Source of the DNA: MFZZ01 sp964582715
GTDB taxonomy: Bacteria; Patescibacteriota; Microgenomatia; UBA1406; GWC2-37-13
Length of the DNA: 64,000 bases
Assembly (NCBI GenBank): GCA_964582715.1
Contig: CAZOSM010000003.1
Span: 1 to 64,000 of the forward strand
Direction of reading: 5' to 3'
The translations under genes and the position numbers were made by a program. The stretch's first letter is position 1; every line of letters starts with the position of its first letter. Below are positions 17,614 to 26,453 of this stretch, in pieces. The notes under the pieces were generated by a model. It was not told where the DNA came from and did no database searches. It was given only the letters and a program-made list of their open reading frames with translations.

Positions 17614-18750
17614 ATGAAATATCTAATTACAGCAATCATAATTGCAGGAATTGGGATACTCACCCTCTATTTGACAAATGATACTGTAACTACTCCAATT
17701 GACAAAATTGCTCCTGGTTCTAATACTGTCACGCAGATGGTATCGGATGCTCCAGAAACAACAACAGTCGCAGAAGGTCTGGACACTCCTTGGGCTATGG
17801 TAATCTTACCCGATGACAGTAAACTTATCACAGAAAGACAAGGAACGATACGACGAGTAAATTCTAATGGAGACCTTGAGCCAAACCTATTGGCAACAAT
17901 TGAGGATGCAGTTGAGATAGGTGAGGGAGGTCTTTTGGGCATGACACTTCATCCTGATTTTGAAACTAATAACTACATCTATCTGTATTATACCTATCAA
18001 GGTAATGGAAGCAGAACTCTTAATCGAGTCGTAAGATCAACCTATTCTCAAGCTGGTTTAACAAATGAAGAAACCGTTGTAGACGCAATACCAGGTGCAC
18101 CTAATCATAATGGTGGAGAGATTGCATTTGGACCAGATGGATACCTGTATATAACAACTGGAGACGCACAAGAGCCCTCACAGGCACAAGATACCAATTC
18201 ACTTGCTGGGAAGATATTACGAGTTACCTCCGATGGTGAACCGGCACCGGAAAATCCATTTGAGAACAGAGTATACTCCTACGGTCATCGGAACCCACAA
18301 GGAATAGACTGGGATGACAATGGTAATCTTTGGGCTACAGAGCACGGTCGCTCTGGCGGATTTTCGGGATTTGATGAAATTAATCTGATAGTCTCTGGAG
18401 GAAACTATGGCTGGCCAACCATTCAAGGTGATGAAACCCAGGAAGGAATGATTGCTCCCATTATTCACTCTGGAGCAACAACAACCTGGGCTCCAGGATC
18501 CATTCAAGTTATTGATGGATTTATATATTTCTCTGGCCTAAGAGGCTCAGCTTTATATCGAGGAGAAATCAGAAATAATACAATTGATGAAGTATCTGCG
18601 TATTATAAAGATGAATATGGGAGATTAAGAGAAGTGTTTGCTGGTGAAAATGGTTTGCTTTATATTACAACAAGTAACTTAGATGGCAGAGGAAATCCAG
18701 CTCCGGCTGATGACCGAATTATTCAAATAAATACTTCGAAACTAAAATGA
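17614..18750 (+). CDS. PQQ-dependent sugar dehydrogenase-like protein (GSDH family)
   Basis: The product begins with a membrane or signal helix (about 3-20) and continues as a six-bladed beta propeller of the soluble glucose/sorbosone dehydrogenase family. Blocks visible are GLDTPWAM, TERQGTIRRV, GEGGLLGMTLHP, PNHNGGEIAFGPDGYLYITTGD, YSYGHRNPQGI and WAPGSI, which are family hallmarks. I chose the ATG at 17614 over the TTG at 17593. The enzyme would oxidise aldoses outside the cell. No PQQ synthesis genes are in the window, and the PqqD-like gene at 9294 belongs to the peptide cluster, so cofactor would have to be scavenged or the protein could work without it. Confidence 0.88.
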   Translation: MKYLITAIIIAGIGILTLYLTNDTVTTPIDKIAPGSNTVTQMVSDAPETTTVAEGLDTPWAMVILPDDSKLITERQGTIRRVNSNGDLEPNLLATIEDAVEIGEGGLLGMTLHPDFETNNYIYLYYTYQGNGSRTLNRVVRSTYSQAGLTNEETVVDAIPGAPNHNGGEIAFGPDGYLYITTGDAQEPSQAQDTNSLAGKILRVTSDGEPAPENPFENRVYSYGHRNPQGIDWDDNGNLWATEHGRSGGFSGFDEINLIVSGGNYGWPTIQGDETQEGMIAPIIHSGATTTWAPGSIQVIDGFIYFSGLRGSALYRGEIRNNTIDEVSAYYKDEYGRLREVFAGENGLLYITTSNLDGRGNPAPADDRIIQINTSKLK

Positions 18751-18764
18751 TTTTTAAACAGAAA

Positions 18765-18790
18765 CAACTCCCGTACTAGTCCGGGAGTTG
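18765..18790. terminator. Hairpin between convergent genes
   Basis: CAACTCCCG (18765-18773) pairs perfectly with CGGGAGTTG (18782-18790) around an eight-base loop. It lies between the stops of the convergent dehydrogenase and the small secreted protein. On the minus strand a T-rich stretch (TTTCTGTTT) follows, so it most likely ends the leftward transcript and may act in both directions. Confidence 0.65.
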
Positions 18791-18810
18791 AATTCTCACA
18801 CGTCGTCCCT

Positions 18811-19290
18811 TTATTTAACCTTCATAATATGGTGCATTTCACCTTTCCCTCCGCCAAAAAAATACATTTTCATATCGAGACCATTCTCTTCAGCCCACTT
18901 ATCCATTTCTTGTTTATGTTGTTCCATAGCTTTTTTACTCTCTTCTGGAGTCATATTCTTTATAGCCTCTCTGTTTTCTTCACGTTCTGTTAAGAACTCA
19001 GCATGTTTTACTTGGATAAGCTTTTTCTGCTCTTCAGTTATCAAGCCATTTTCAACAGCTTCCTCGAGACGTTGTTCAAACTTTAACTGCATCTCTTGTT
19101 GATGTTCTTCTTTCATCTCATCAAAAACAGCTTGTACTTCAGACTCATTCAGGCCAAATCGTTCGGCAATCCTTTTGACTAAACTATCTTGCCTGTTACT
19201 CTGTTGTGCAGAAACACCAATAGCACCATAGGCTGCTGCAGCGGTTACAATAACTGCGACAGCAGCAGGTAACAAAATTTTTTTATTCAT
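18811..19290 (-). CDS. Small secreted helical protein, DUF2680-like
   Basis: I chose the ATG at 19290 because a strong purine-rich ribosome site (GGGGGTGG) sits just before it and a signal peptide follows at once, ending near GVSAQQ. The mature part of about 130 residues is highly charged and helical, starting with a RIAERFGLNESEV segment and continuing with Glu/Lys-rich repeats (LITEEQKK, MTPEESKK). This resembles DUF2680 proteins and other periplasmic or surface helical sensors. It is the last gene of a leftward set containing a two-component system and a hydrolase, so it may be stress-regulated. Function is not established. Confidence 0.75.
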   Translation of the reverse strand: MNKKILLPAAVAVIVTAAAAYGAIGVSAQQSNRQDSLVKRIAERFGLNESEVQAVFDEMKEEHQQEMQLKFEQRLEEAVENGLITEEQKKLIQVKHAEFLTEREENREAIKNMTPEESKKAMEQHKQEMDKWAEENGLDMKMYFFGGGKGEMHHIMKVK

Positions 19291-19370
19291 ATGTCTACCA
19301 CCCCCTTTCTTATGAATTAATCTATGGATACTGTATCGAATCAATCTGAAATTCTGCTTAAATGAAGTAG

Positions 19371-20417
19371 TTATTTTAAATAACGATCAAAAAACTCAAC
19401 TGATCGTTGTAATGCAATATTTAAATTAGCAGCTATATTGTGATCGTCTCCTTCATAAATAAAAAGCTCTGTCTCTTTACCAGCTTTCTCTAATTGTTCA
19501 TGTAACGTTTGTGAAAACTCAACTGGTACTGAGGTATCTGCTGTGCCATGATGAATCTGGATAGGTCCAGAGACATCTGTTAAATACGTATTTGCAGAAA
19601 GTGAATTCCAGAATTCTTTATTTTCTTCTGGCGAACCATAGGTTAAAGTTAAAACCTGCCGCCAACCCCCACCTCTTGTACTAGGTGTTGTACTTGGGAC
19701 ACCAGGTCTTCTCCATCTGGTAAGCAAATCTTCGTATGAGACAACAACGCCAGCCCATATGACACCTGCTTTAATATCATCTCTTGCTACCATATTACGA
19801 AGCGTTATAAATCCACCCATCGAGTGACCCCACATACCAATTTTATCTAGATTAACATTTTGATATCTTTTTAGAGAAGCTGTTGCATTCATTACGTCAA
19901 CTGTATAACCGTTTGAGCCATAGCCTCCTTCTGCTAAACCTTCAGAGTTACCATGACCTCTGTAATCAGGTCTAAAAAGGATATAGCCATTTCTAGAAAA
20001 AGCATCGGTATAGGCAATATATCTTTCAGTTGTTCGGTACTCAGATGGTGGGATATAGCCATGATTAAATACAATGGCCGGGAATCCACCTTCTGGTGGC
20101 TCACCATTTGGAACAGTTAATAACGCATAAATCTTCAAACCATCCGATTGATACGAAGTAAGATATCTTTTGTAGTTAGAACCAGGTGGTAAAGTTTCTT
20201 CAATGATAATTTCACTCCCAGGAAATTCCTTGGTCCGTAAATACTCAATAGATAATGGATGTGGCTCTTGTAGTCTCTCTACTTGTTCTCCTACGGTATT
20301 AATTGTGCGAGATATTACGCCGTTATGTTGAGATTGGTAATACCATACACTTGCTCCGCTGAGTACCAAAAGTGTTACAAAAAGAAGTAAAATTATTTGA
20401 GTTTTTTTTCTATCCAT
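19371..20417 (-). CDS. Membrane-anchored alpha/beta hydrolase, second paralogue
   Basis: The chosen start at 20417 (MDRKKTQI) gives a clean anchor helix at residues 8-26. A longer frame to 20588 would overlap the kinase gene and adds unlikely sequence. The hydrolase domain carries the nucleophile motif GHSMGG, the FNHGYIPPSEY and RGHGNSEG stretches, and a late GDDHN with the catalytic His. It is clearly related to the hydrolase at 16442-17542, and together they flank the sugar dehydrogenase. It is downstream of the sensor kinase on the same strand with a 37-base gap, so it may belong to that regulon. Confidence 0.87.
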   Translation of the reverse strand: MDRKKTQIILLLFVTLLVLSGASVWYYQSQHNGVISRTINTVGEQVERLQEPHPLSIEYLRTKEFPGSEIIIEETLPPGSNYKRYLTSYQSDGLKIYALLTVPNGEPPEGGFPAIVFNHGYIPPSEYRTTERYIAYTDAFSRNGYILFRPDYRGHGNSEGLAEGGYGSNGYTVDVMNATASLKRYQNVNLDKIGMWGHSMGGFITLRNMVARDDIKAGVIWAGVVVSYEDLLTRWRRPGVPSTTPSTRGGGWRQVLTLTYGSPEENKEFWNSLSANTYLTDVSGPIQIHHGTADTSVPVEFSQTLHEQLEKAGKETELFIYEGDDHNIAANLNIALQRSVEFFDRYLK

Positions 20418-20454
20418 ATCTAAAGCACATAAGTGTAAAAACTTATTCTGAAGT

Positions 20455-21522
20455 TTAGCTGAAAAATGTGGGCTTTGGAATAGTAGTTGACTGTTTCTTA
20501 GGCAATTGAATAATAAATGTTGATCCTTTATCTTCATTTTGTTCCACATTAATATGCCCTTTATGTGTATCAATAATTTTTTTTGCAATAGATAATCCTA
20601 ATCCATACCCCCCAGCTACTCTTTTAGAACGTGCAATATCTGCTCTGTAAAATCTGTCAAAAATGTGTGGAATATCTTCCTCTGCAATACCAATCCCTTC
20701 ATCCTGAACATACAACCTTATATAACCATCAGACTTTGTAGTATGCACCTTAATGGAACTTTTAGATGGAGAATACTTAATAGCATTGTCAAGCAAGATC
20801 ACTAACACATCAACCAATCCATCCTGATTACCCTCAAGTTCAAGTGTCGTGTTTTTATACTCAATTGCGATATTCTTTTCTTTGGCTTTTGCTGAAGTCA
20901 TGTGAATTGCAGAAGTAATTGCTTTATCTAAAGGAAACTTTTTAAACTCTATATGTTCATTTGGTTTTTCAAACTGGGCAAGACGCAACAAAGATTCTGC
21001 CAGATCTTGCAACTTATCTACCTCACCAATACTTTCTGAAATAACTGTTTTAGCTTCTTTTAATGTTGGTGTTTTATCTCTTAAAAAGACCTCAAAAGCG
21101 CTTTTAAGTGAAGTGAGTGGTGTTCTAAACTCATGTGAAGCATCACTAATAAACCTATTTTGTTCATCCATCATTTCTTTAATCGGCTGCAGGGTTCGCC
21201 CTGCCAAAACATACCCGAGCATCCCTGAAATAATAAAAATACCCGAGTTAATTGAAACAAGCATAATAATAACTCGCCTTCTTGTTTCTTCAATAAGCTC
21301 CGAATTTATAGGTAAATGTTCTTTTAGTATCCGGAGATTATATCCTGGTGGCACATAAATCTCTTCTTCTAGTCTTCTTTCAAATCGGTATCTTTGAGCT
21401 TGTTCAAACCGGGTAAATTCATTCATCAACAATCGGTAAATACCAATACTAAAAAAAGTACTTACTGACATGATCATTAAAAGGTACCAAGCGGTAAGTC
21501 TTAATCGTGCAGAAGTAAACAT
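20455..21522 (-). CDS. Sensor histidine kinase
   Basis: Two hydrophobic segments (about 9-30 and 75-97) frame an extracellular loop of only 45 residues. The cytoplasmic part has the H-box SDASHEFRTPLTSLK (about 126-140), the N-box LLDNAIKYSP, and the G boxes DEGIGIAEEDI, FDRF and GYGLGLSIAK. This is a standard HPK1-type kinase of 355 residues. The start is four bases after the response regulator stop, so the pair is co-transcribed. The signal sensed is unknown; the short loop suggests membrane or small-ligand sensing. Confidence 0.94.
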   Translation of the reverse strand: MFTSARLRLTAWYLLMIMSVSTFFSIGIYRLLMNEFTRFEQAQRYRFERRLEEEIYVPPGYNLRILKEHLPINSELIEETRRRVIIMLVSINSGIFIISGMLGYVLAGRTLQPIKEMMDEQNRFISDASHEFRTPLTSLKSAFEVFLRDKTPTLKEAKTVISESIGEVDKLQDLAESLLRLAQFEKPNEHIEFKKFPLDKAITSAIHMTSAKAKEKNIAIEYKNTTLELEGNQDGLVDVLVILLDNAIKYSPSKSSIKVHTTKSDGYIRLYVQDEGIGIAEEDIPHIFDRFYRADIARSKRVAGGYGLGLSIAKKIIDTHKGHINVEQNEDKGSTFIIQLPKKQSTTIPKPTFFS

Positions 21523-21525
21523 AAG

Positions 21526-22200
21526 TTATGAACCAATTTTATATCCGAAACCACGAACAGTGTGTATTAATGGATGATTTTTAGAAAAAGGCTGGTCAAT
21601 TTTATTACGAAGATTTTTGATATACACCTCTACTGTATTTGGTAATACATCTGCATCATAATCCCATACATGACTAATAATCTGTTCTTTTGTAACAATC
21701 TTATTGCTATTTCTCATTAGATATTCTAGTAATGAGAACTCTTTATTGGAGAGTTTTATTGGCTTATTAGCCCTCATTACAGTAAATTCCCTCGTATTTA
21801 ATGTAAGATCGGCAACTTCCAAATTAACTGAGGTCATCTGTTTGGGCCTTCTACCCAAAGCATGAATACGCGCCAGAAGCTCTTCAAATGAAAACGGCTT
21901 TGTAAGATAATCATCTGCCCCAGAATCTAAACCTTCCACCTTATCCTGAACCCTCCCTTTGGCAGTAAGCATAAGAACCGGTGTATGATTATTGTCGTTA
22001 CGTATATTTTTACAGAGGGTAACTCCATCCATTCCAGGCAGCATAATATCCAGAATAATAACATCATACTCCTCTATTGAAGCTAAATCATATCCATCAT
22101 TTCCTTCATAGGCCACATCAACTGCAAAATGTTCCTGTTCAAGGCCTTTTTTTATGGTATTTGCAATCCGATGCTCATCTTCAACAACTAAGATTCTCAT
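21526..22200 (-). CDS. OmpR/PhoB-type response regulator
   Basis: The 224 residues comprise a receiver domain with acidic pair Glu7/Asp8 region (VVEDEH), phosphoacceptor Asp in IILDIMLPG (about 51) and Lys in LTKPF (about 101), and a winged-helix DNA-binding domain with LSNKEFSLLEYLMRN and the final TVRGFGYKIG. It pairs with the histidine kinase downstream. Likely targets are its own operon, including the hydrolase and the small secreted helical protein, but no operator could be identified. Confidence 0.95.
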   Translation of the reverse strand: MRILVVEDEHRIANTIKKGLEQEHFAVDVAYEGNDGYDLASIEEYDVIILDIMLPGMDGVTLCKNIRNDNNHTPVLMLTAKGRVQDKVEGLDSGADDYLTKPFSFEELLARIHALGRRPKQMTSVNLEVADLTLNTREFTVMRANKPIKLSNKEFSLLEYLMRNSNKIVTKEQIISHVWDYDADVLPNTVEVYIKNLRNKIDQPFSKNHPLIHTVRGFGYKIGS

Positions 22201-22309
22201 ACCTCAATTATAACTTTTGGCCTGAAATTTAGCTGAATACTACAGTTTCGAATGAAACGATAATGAAAGATATCCATTTATAATATATATTGGTAAATAA
22301 ATCATACAT

Positions 22310-23287
22310 ATGAACCCACATACTTCTCAACAAAAATCAGCATATCGTCTTGCTACTCTCAATGTCCCTCTTGTTCAGAAACACACTACAGTCAAAGAGA
22401 CAAAGAAAATGATTTTTAATAATAACAATTTCGATTCTATTAATTACATATATGTTATTACTGAAAATAAAAAACTTACTGGTGTCGTTTCTATAAAAGA
22501 ACTACTAAACGCTCCTGAGAATAAAGAAATGAAAGATATTATGACAACTGAACTCGTTTCAGTACTTCCACATTCTCATCAGGAAAGCATAGTTCATCTT
22601 GCATTACATCATAACCTCAAAGCCATTCCAGTGCTTGATAACAATAAGATATTACAAGGAGTAGTACTTTCTGACACTATTCTCGAAGTAGCCAATAAAG
22701 AAATGAATGAAGATATAATGCTTCTTGAAGGTATTCACTTAAAAGAATATCAATCAATTTCTCCTCTTCATAATAAACCAATCCCTCTTTTACTACAAAG
22801 AATCCCTTGGCTTTTTGTAGGGCTACTTGGTGGCCTCGTTGCCGCACAGATTATCAGTTTTTTTGAAAGTCAATTACAAGCTGATCTTATTCTCTTAAGT
22901 TTTCTCCCACTTATTATTTATATAAGTGATGCTACAGGAAGTCAAAGCCAAACAATCTTTATTCGATATATAGCCATATCAAACACTCCTAGTTTTATAA
23001 CATATTTACGTAAAGAACTCCAATTAGGGACACTGATTGCCATAACATTATCTATTGCATTAAGTGTTATTACGTATATTTTTTACTCACCGCAGATAGC
23101 TATTCTGCTGGGAGTATCTCTCCTCATTACTACCATTATGTCCATATGTATTGCGATCTGCATTCCATTATTACTGGTTAAACTCCATAAAGATCCTGCA
23201 ATGGGTAGTGGACCATTTGCAACCATTATGAGAGATTTGTTAAGTATTGTTATTTATTTTATTGTATTGAGAAGTTTCTATTCATAA
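22310..23287 (+). CDS. MgtE-like magnesium transporter, short form
   Basis: Residues about 8-145 form a CBS-domain pair, and residues 165-325 are the five-helix MgtE transmembrane domain, with the IYISDATGSQSQT block and KDPAMGSGPFATIMRD as signatures. The usual N-terminal superhelical magnesium-sensor domain of about 130 residues is absent, so gating must rely on the CBS pair alone. The gene is divergent from the two-component system with a 109-base gap. Confidence 0.87.
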   Translation: MNPHTSQQKSAYRLATLNVPLVQKHTTVKETKKMIFNNNNFDSINYIYVITENKKLTGVVSIKELLNAPENKEMKDIMTTELVSVLPHSHQESIVHLALHHNLKAIPVLDNNKILQGVVLSDTILEVANKEMNEDIMLLEGIHLKEYQSISPLHNKPIPLLLQRIPWLFVGLLGGLVAAQIISFFESQLQADLILLSFLPLIIYISDATGSQSQTIFIRYIAISNTPSFITYLRKELQLGTLIAITLSIALSVITYIFYSPQIAILLGVSLLITTIMSICIAICIPLLLVKLHKDPAMGSGPFATIMRDLLSIVIYFIVLRSFYS

Positions 23288-23325
23288 TCTCTTTGCATTG
23301 TTTCTGCTTATCGGTACAATAAAGT

Positions 23326-24219
23326 ATGGCCCATAAAAAAACACGACCTCATATTGAGCATCTTAAAAAAAAGTGGTCTGAGAAGCGTAAACTTCTTAAT
23401 AAAAAAGTATGGGATAAACATCAGGAAGCGCTTGAGTGGCTTCACAATTCTAGTAAACAAGCAATAGTGGGTTCTATGGCTGGGCTGATTATGCTTACTC
23501 ATCCGGGTAGTTCCGCACTCATTGCACAAAATATGAGTCCAGATAAGGAGAAAAAACCTTCTGAGGAAAAACCTGCCCGTACTAAATCTCAGCTTATTGC
23601 TGATCTCCAGAGCCAACTCCCAGAAAGAGTACAGAAATTATCTAATGAACAGGAAACAACTATTGGTAACATCCTCACCGATTACTTTCAAATTAAAGTG
23701 ACACCAATACTTGAGAATAAACGACTAAATAGAAGTTATGGATATATTGGTGCAGAACAACATCTGATGCGCTACCCAGGAGATACTATGGATACTCATT
23801 TTGATACAGAAGGTGAGGCGAAAGCATATTATGCATCTGGAATGGCTCCAGGCAGAGGTGCATGGGGATACTTTGCCAAGTCAGCTGCTGAGATGACCGA
23901 GAGAGATAAACAACGAGAGAAATACTATATTGCAGCTCAAACCTTTCTAGCACCTGGCTGGAATGAGAATGTAAATGAGTACTATAATTTTTTTAAATAC
24001 AGAAAAATGCTTGTAGTTAATCCTGAAAATGGTAAAGCAATAGTCGTTGTAATTGGCGATGCAGGCCCTGCCGAGTTTACTGGAAAGCATTTAGGAGGAT
24101 CCCCTGAAGTTATGAAACACCTTGAGCGTGTCGATGGAGGGGCAAAAGGTCCAGTGTTGTATTATTTTATTAATGATCCAGACGACACAGTTCCCTTAGG
24201 ACCAATTGAATTACATTAA
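23326..24219 (+). CDS. Unknown exported or anchored protein, possible double-psi barrel
   Basis: A basic 43-residue start leads to a weak hydrophobic segment (about 45-66) and a Lys/Glu/Pro-rich linker. The C-terminal region of about 180 residues is conserved-looking: GYIGAEQHL, APGRGAWGYF, and a run VVVIGDAGPAEFTGKHLGGS then GPVLYYF. The GDAGPA and GGSP features recall double-psi beta-barrel domains that bind or cut cell wall glycans, but I cannot confirm this. It is followed at once by a small helical protein whose gene starts two bases after its stop. Confidence 0.65.
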   Translation: MAHKKTRPHIEHLKKKWSEKRKLLNKKVWDKHQEALEWLHNSSKQAIVGSMAGLIMLTHPGSSALIAQNMSPDKEKKPSEEKPARTKSQLIADLQSQLPERVQKLSNEQETTIGNILTDYFQIKVTPILENKRLNRSYGYIGAEQHLMRYPGDTMDTHFDTEGEAKAYYASGMAPGRGAWGYFAKSAAEMTERDKQREKYYIAAQTFLAPGWNENVNEYYNFFKYRKMLVVNPENGKAIVVVIGDAGPAEFTGKHLGGSPEVMKHLERVDGGAKGPVLYYFINDPDDTVPLGPIELH

Positions 24220-24220
24220 T

Positions 24221-24553
24221 ATGAAAAAACATTTTTACAGTCACATTGTTGAAATTGAAACGATCTATACTATTCTGGACGTGATGGATTTAGAAGATCA
24301 CGAACGCAAAGAACTTATTGTTATTATCGATTCAACAATTCATCATACGATAGTTGATACTGTACTCTCTGAACTTTCAGAAAAGGACAAAAAGATATTT
24401 CTATCACACATGTCAGAAGAAAAACATGATAAACTGTGGAATCATTTAAAAAGTAATGTTGATAAAATTGAGCATAAAATTAATAAGGCTGTTAACTCAC
24501 TCATGAGCGAACTTCATCTTGATATTGAAGAGGTGAGAAAAAAGAAACAGTAA
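24221..24553 (+). CDS. Small cytoplasmic helical protein, unknown
   Basis: The 110 residues are charged and almost entirely helical (for example LEDHERKELIVIIDSTIH and LSEKDKKIFLSHMSEEKH), with no membrane segment or cysteine. I chose ATG 24221, two bases after the preceding stop, over a start inside the upstream gene. The close spacing suggests co-translation with the upstream protein. I do not recognise the family. Confidence 0.7.
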   Translation: MKKHFYSHIVEIETIYTILDVMDLEDHERKELIVIIDSTIHHTIVDTVLSELSEKDKKIFLSHMSEEKHDKLWNHLKSNVDKIEHKINKAVNSLMSELHLDIEEVRKKKQ

Positions 24554-24563
24554 CTACTCTACT

Positions 24564-24992
24564 ATGTACGGATTTATTCTCGTTTTTATACAATTTTTCT
24601 TTATCTTTTTATTATTTCTATCTGGTCCCTTAACGCCAAACAATATTATCTCATTCATACTTCTCATAAGTGGATTATCGCTTGGTATCTCTTCTCTGTG
24701 GGCGATGAGGAAAAGCAAAATTCGTATTTTCCCAAAAGTCTCACGTACAGCTCGTCTCATTAAGACCGGGCCATATGCAACTATACGCCATCCAATGTAC
24801 ACTGCTGTACTGCTTATTGGCGTAAGTATGCTACTAAATGACTTCAGTATATGGAGGTTGATTATCTATTTTGTACTTCTTGGAAATCAGATACTAAAAT
24901 TACAGTATGAAGAAAAACTATTGGGAGAACATTTTGAAGAATATTCTGCTTATCAACAAAGGACAAAGCGACTGATTCCTTATATTTACTGA
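24564..24992 (+). CDS. Isoprenylcysteine carboxyl methyltransferase-like membrane protein
   Basis: Four hydrophobic segments in 142 residues and the motif LIKTGPYATIRHPMY, followed later by EEKLLGEHFEEYSAYQQRTKRLIP, match the ICMT/PEMT-like family of membrane methyltransferases. The RHP and the E..Y pattern bind S-adenosylmethionine. Bacterial members act on lipids or unknown small substrates. Its 3' end overlaps the small minus-strand gene by seven bases. Confidence 0.85.
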   Translation: MYGFILVFIQFFFIFLLFLSGPLTPNNIISFILLISGLSLGISSLWAMRKSKIRIFPKVSRTARLIKTGPYATIRHPMYTAVLLIGVSMLLNDFSIWRLIIYFVLLGNQILKLQYEEKLLGEHFEEYSAYQQRTKRLIPYIY

Positions 24993-25126
24993 TCTTCTAT
25001 AGAAGTGGATGGGGCTTCTTCTGATATGCCTGATTTAGCATCTTTATCAATAGGCATAAATAACATAAATCCTAAAATCCAAATGATTATAAGTCCTAAT
25101 ATAAGGTACAGATATTCTTTTTTCAT
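24986..25126 (-). CDS. Small single-helix membrane protein (46 aa)
   Basis: An ATG at 25126 opens 46 residues: MKKEYLYLILGLIIIW begins a single membrane helix to about residue 24, followed by an acidic, Ser-rich tail. Its end overlaps the methyltransferase gene by seven bases, and it is divergent from the small membrane protein at 25147. The start, helix and tail look like a real small membrane protein. The family is unknown. Confidence 0.6.
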   Translation of the reverse strand: MKKEYLYLILGLIIIWILGFMLFMPIDKDAKSGISEEAPSTSIEDQ

Positions 25127-25146
25127 AATAAGGTTATAATTGTACT

Positions 25147-25368
25147 ATGTGGCGAATTATTCGTTTTATTGTACGGTTTCTTTCAGATGTATGGCATGCA
25201 GCGTATTTTGCCATCATTGAATATGATGTCCAACTCCAAGAAACAAAAACTATTCACCAACGCATTCTAATTTGGTTTGCTGTTTTTCTTATTACAGCAA
25301 TGATTATCCTCTCACTTCTGTATACATTTTGGAATTTTCTAGACTCTATAGAAGTTCAAGGTTTTTAA
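25147..25368 (+). CDS. Small membrane protein (73 aa), unknown
   Basis: The basic-aromatic start (MWRIIRFIVRF) and one clear helix at about 42-62 suggest a bitopic membrane protein. It ends 18 bases before the prenyl synthase gene and may be co-transcribed with it. I do not recognise a family; the first 25 residues could form an amphipathic helix on the membrane. Confidence 0.6.
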   Translation: MWRIIRFIVRFLSDVWHAAYFAIIEYDVQLQETKTIHQRILIWFAVFLITAMIILSLLYTFWNFLDSIEVQGF

Positions 25369-25386
25369 CATTTTCATTATACTAAG

Positions 25387-26451
25387 GTGGATATTAAAAA
25401 GATACTGAGTCAAAATAAGCATACTATTAATAGACATATTGATAACGTTTTCCGCGAATATAGAAGTGCATATAAAAATATCGCCTCAAGTGCTCCTGTT
25501 GCTATAGATAAACTCCATTCCTTTACAAAAGGTGGGAAAGGAGTTCGAGGAGGTCTTTTTATGATATCTGCTTCTCTCTTTGGATATACTGATAAAAAAA
25601 GAGTTTTAGATATAGCTGCCGCTCTTGAAATACTTCAAGCGTCACTCCTTATACATGATGATATTATGGATAATGATTTTCTCAGACGAGGTAATCCCTC
25701 CTTATTTGCTCAATTTATCCCAGTTGGTGAAAAACTGAATGCCTCTTCACCCGAACAATATGGAAAATCAATGGCTATTTGTATCGGAGATATTGGTTTT
25801 TTTATAGCAATGGATATATGCCATAAAGCGTTAGAAGGCCATACGCGAAAAAGCGAACTCATACAACTTCTCCATAAAGAACTTATCATTGTTGGGCTTG
25901 CTCAAATGGATGATGTGACATTTGCGGCAGGTACAAAAATGCCCACAGTTGAAGATATCTTGCGAATGTATTTATATAAAACCGCTCATTATACATTTTC
26001 CCTCCCTCTATCACTTGGTGCTCTTATGGGTAACATGTCAAATGAAACAATTGTAAAGATAGAACAATTAGGTGAATATATAGGATTATTATTTCAAATC
26101 AAAGATGATCAAATTGGGCTATATGAACCAGAATCAATAAGTGGTAAACCTCTAGGATCAGACATAAGGGAGAATAAGAAGACAATCATCAGGCTTCTTC
26201 TTGAACAAAAGATGACCCAATCAGAAAGAGAGATATTATATGCCCTTCAGCTTAAAGATATCCTTACAAAAAATGACGTACAGATATATTTAGAATTAAT
26301 AGAGAGGTATAATGTCTTACAAGAAATTGAACAATTGGTGCAAAAATATCATCAAAAGGCTGAATCTCTCCTCTCTCAACTTGATATTAATGCAGAAGGA
26401 AAAGCACCGCTCCTTGAACTGCTCTCATTTGTAATTAAAAGGTCATCATAA
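25387..26451 (+). CDS. Polyprenyl (geranylgeranyl-type) diphosphate synthase
   Basis: Trans-prenyl synthases chain isopentenyl diphosphate onto an allylic primer. The first Asp-rich motif is HDDIMDND (about 96-103) and the second is IKDDQIG (about 238-244), with GGKGVRG (about 50-56) for the pyrophosphate. The 354 residues fit. The start is a GTG at 25387 after AAG-rich sequence; no ATG is near. Products would feed quinone, carotenoid or lipid-carrier synthesis. The UbiA-type prenyltransferase at 51220 is a possible user. Confidence 0.92.
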   Translation: MDIKKILSQNKHTINRHIDNVFREYRSAYKNIASSAPVAIDKLHSFTKGGKGVRGGLFMISASLFGYTDKKRVLDIAAALEILQASLLIHDDIMDNDFLRRGNPSLFAQFIPVGEKLNASSPEQYGKSMAICIGDIGFFIAMDICHKALEGHTRKSELIQLLHKELIIVGLAQMDDVTFAAGTKMPTVEDILRMYLYKTAHYTFSLPLSLGALMGNMSNETIVKIEQLGEYIGLLFQIKDDQIGLYEPESISGKPLGSDIRENKKTIIRLLLEQKMTQSEREILYALQLKDILTKNDVQIYLELIERYNVLQEIEQLVQKYHQKAESLLSQLDINAEGKAPLLELLSFVIKRSS

Positions 26452-26453
26452 AT

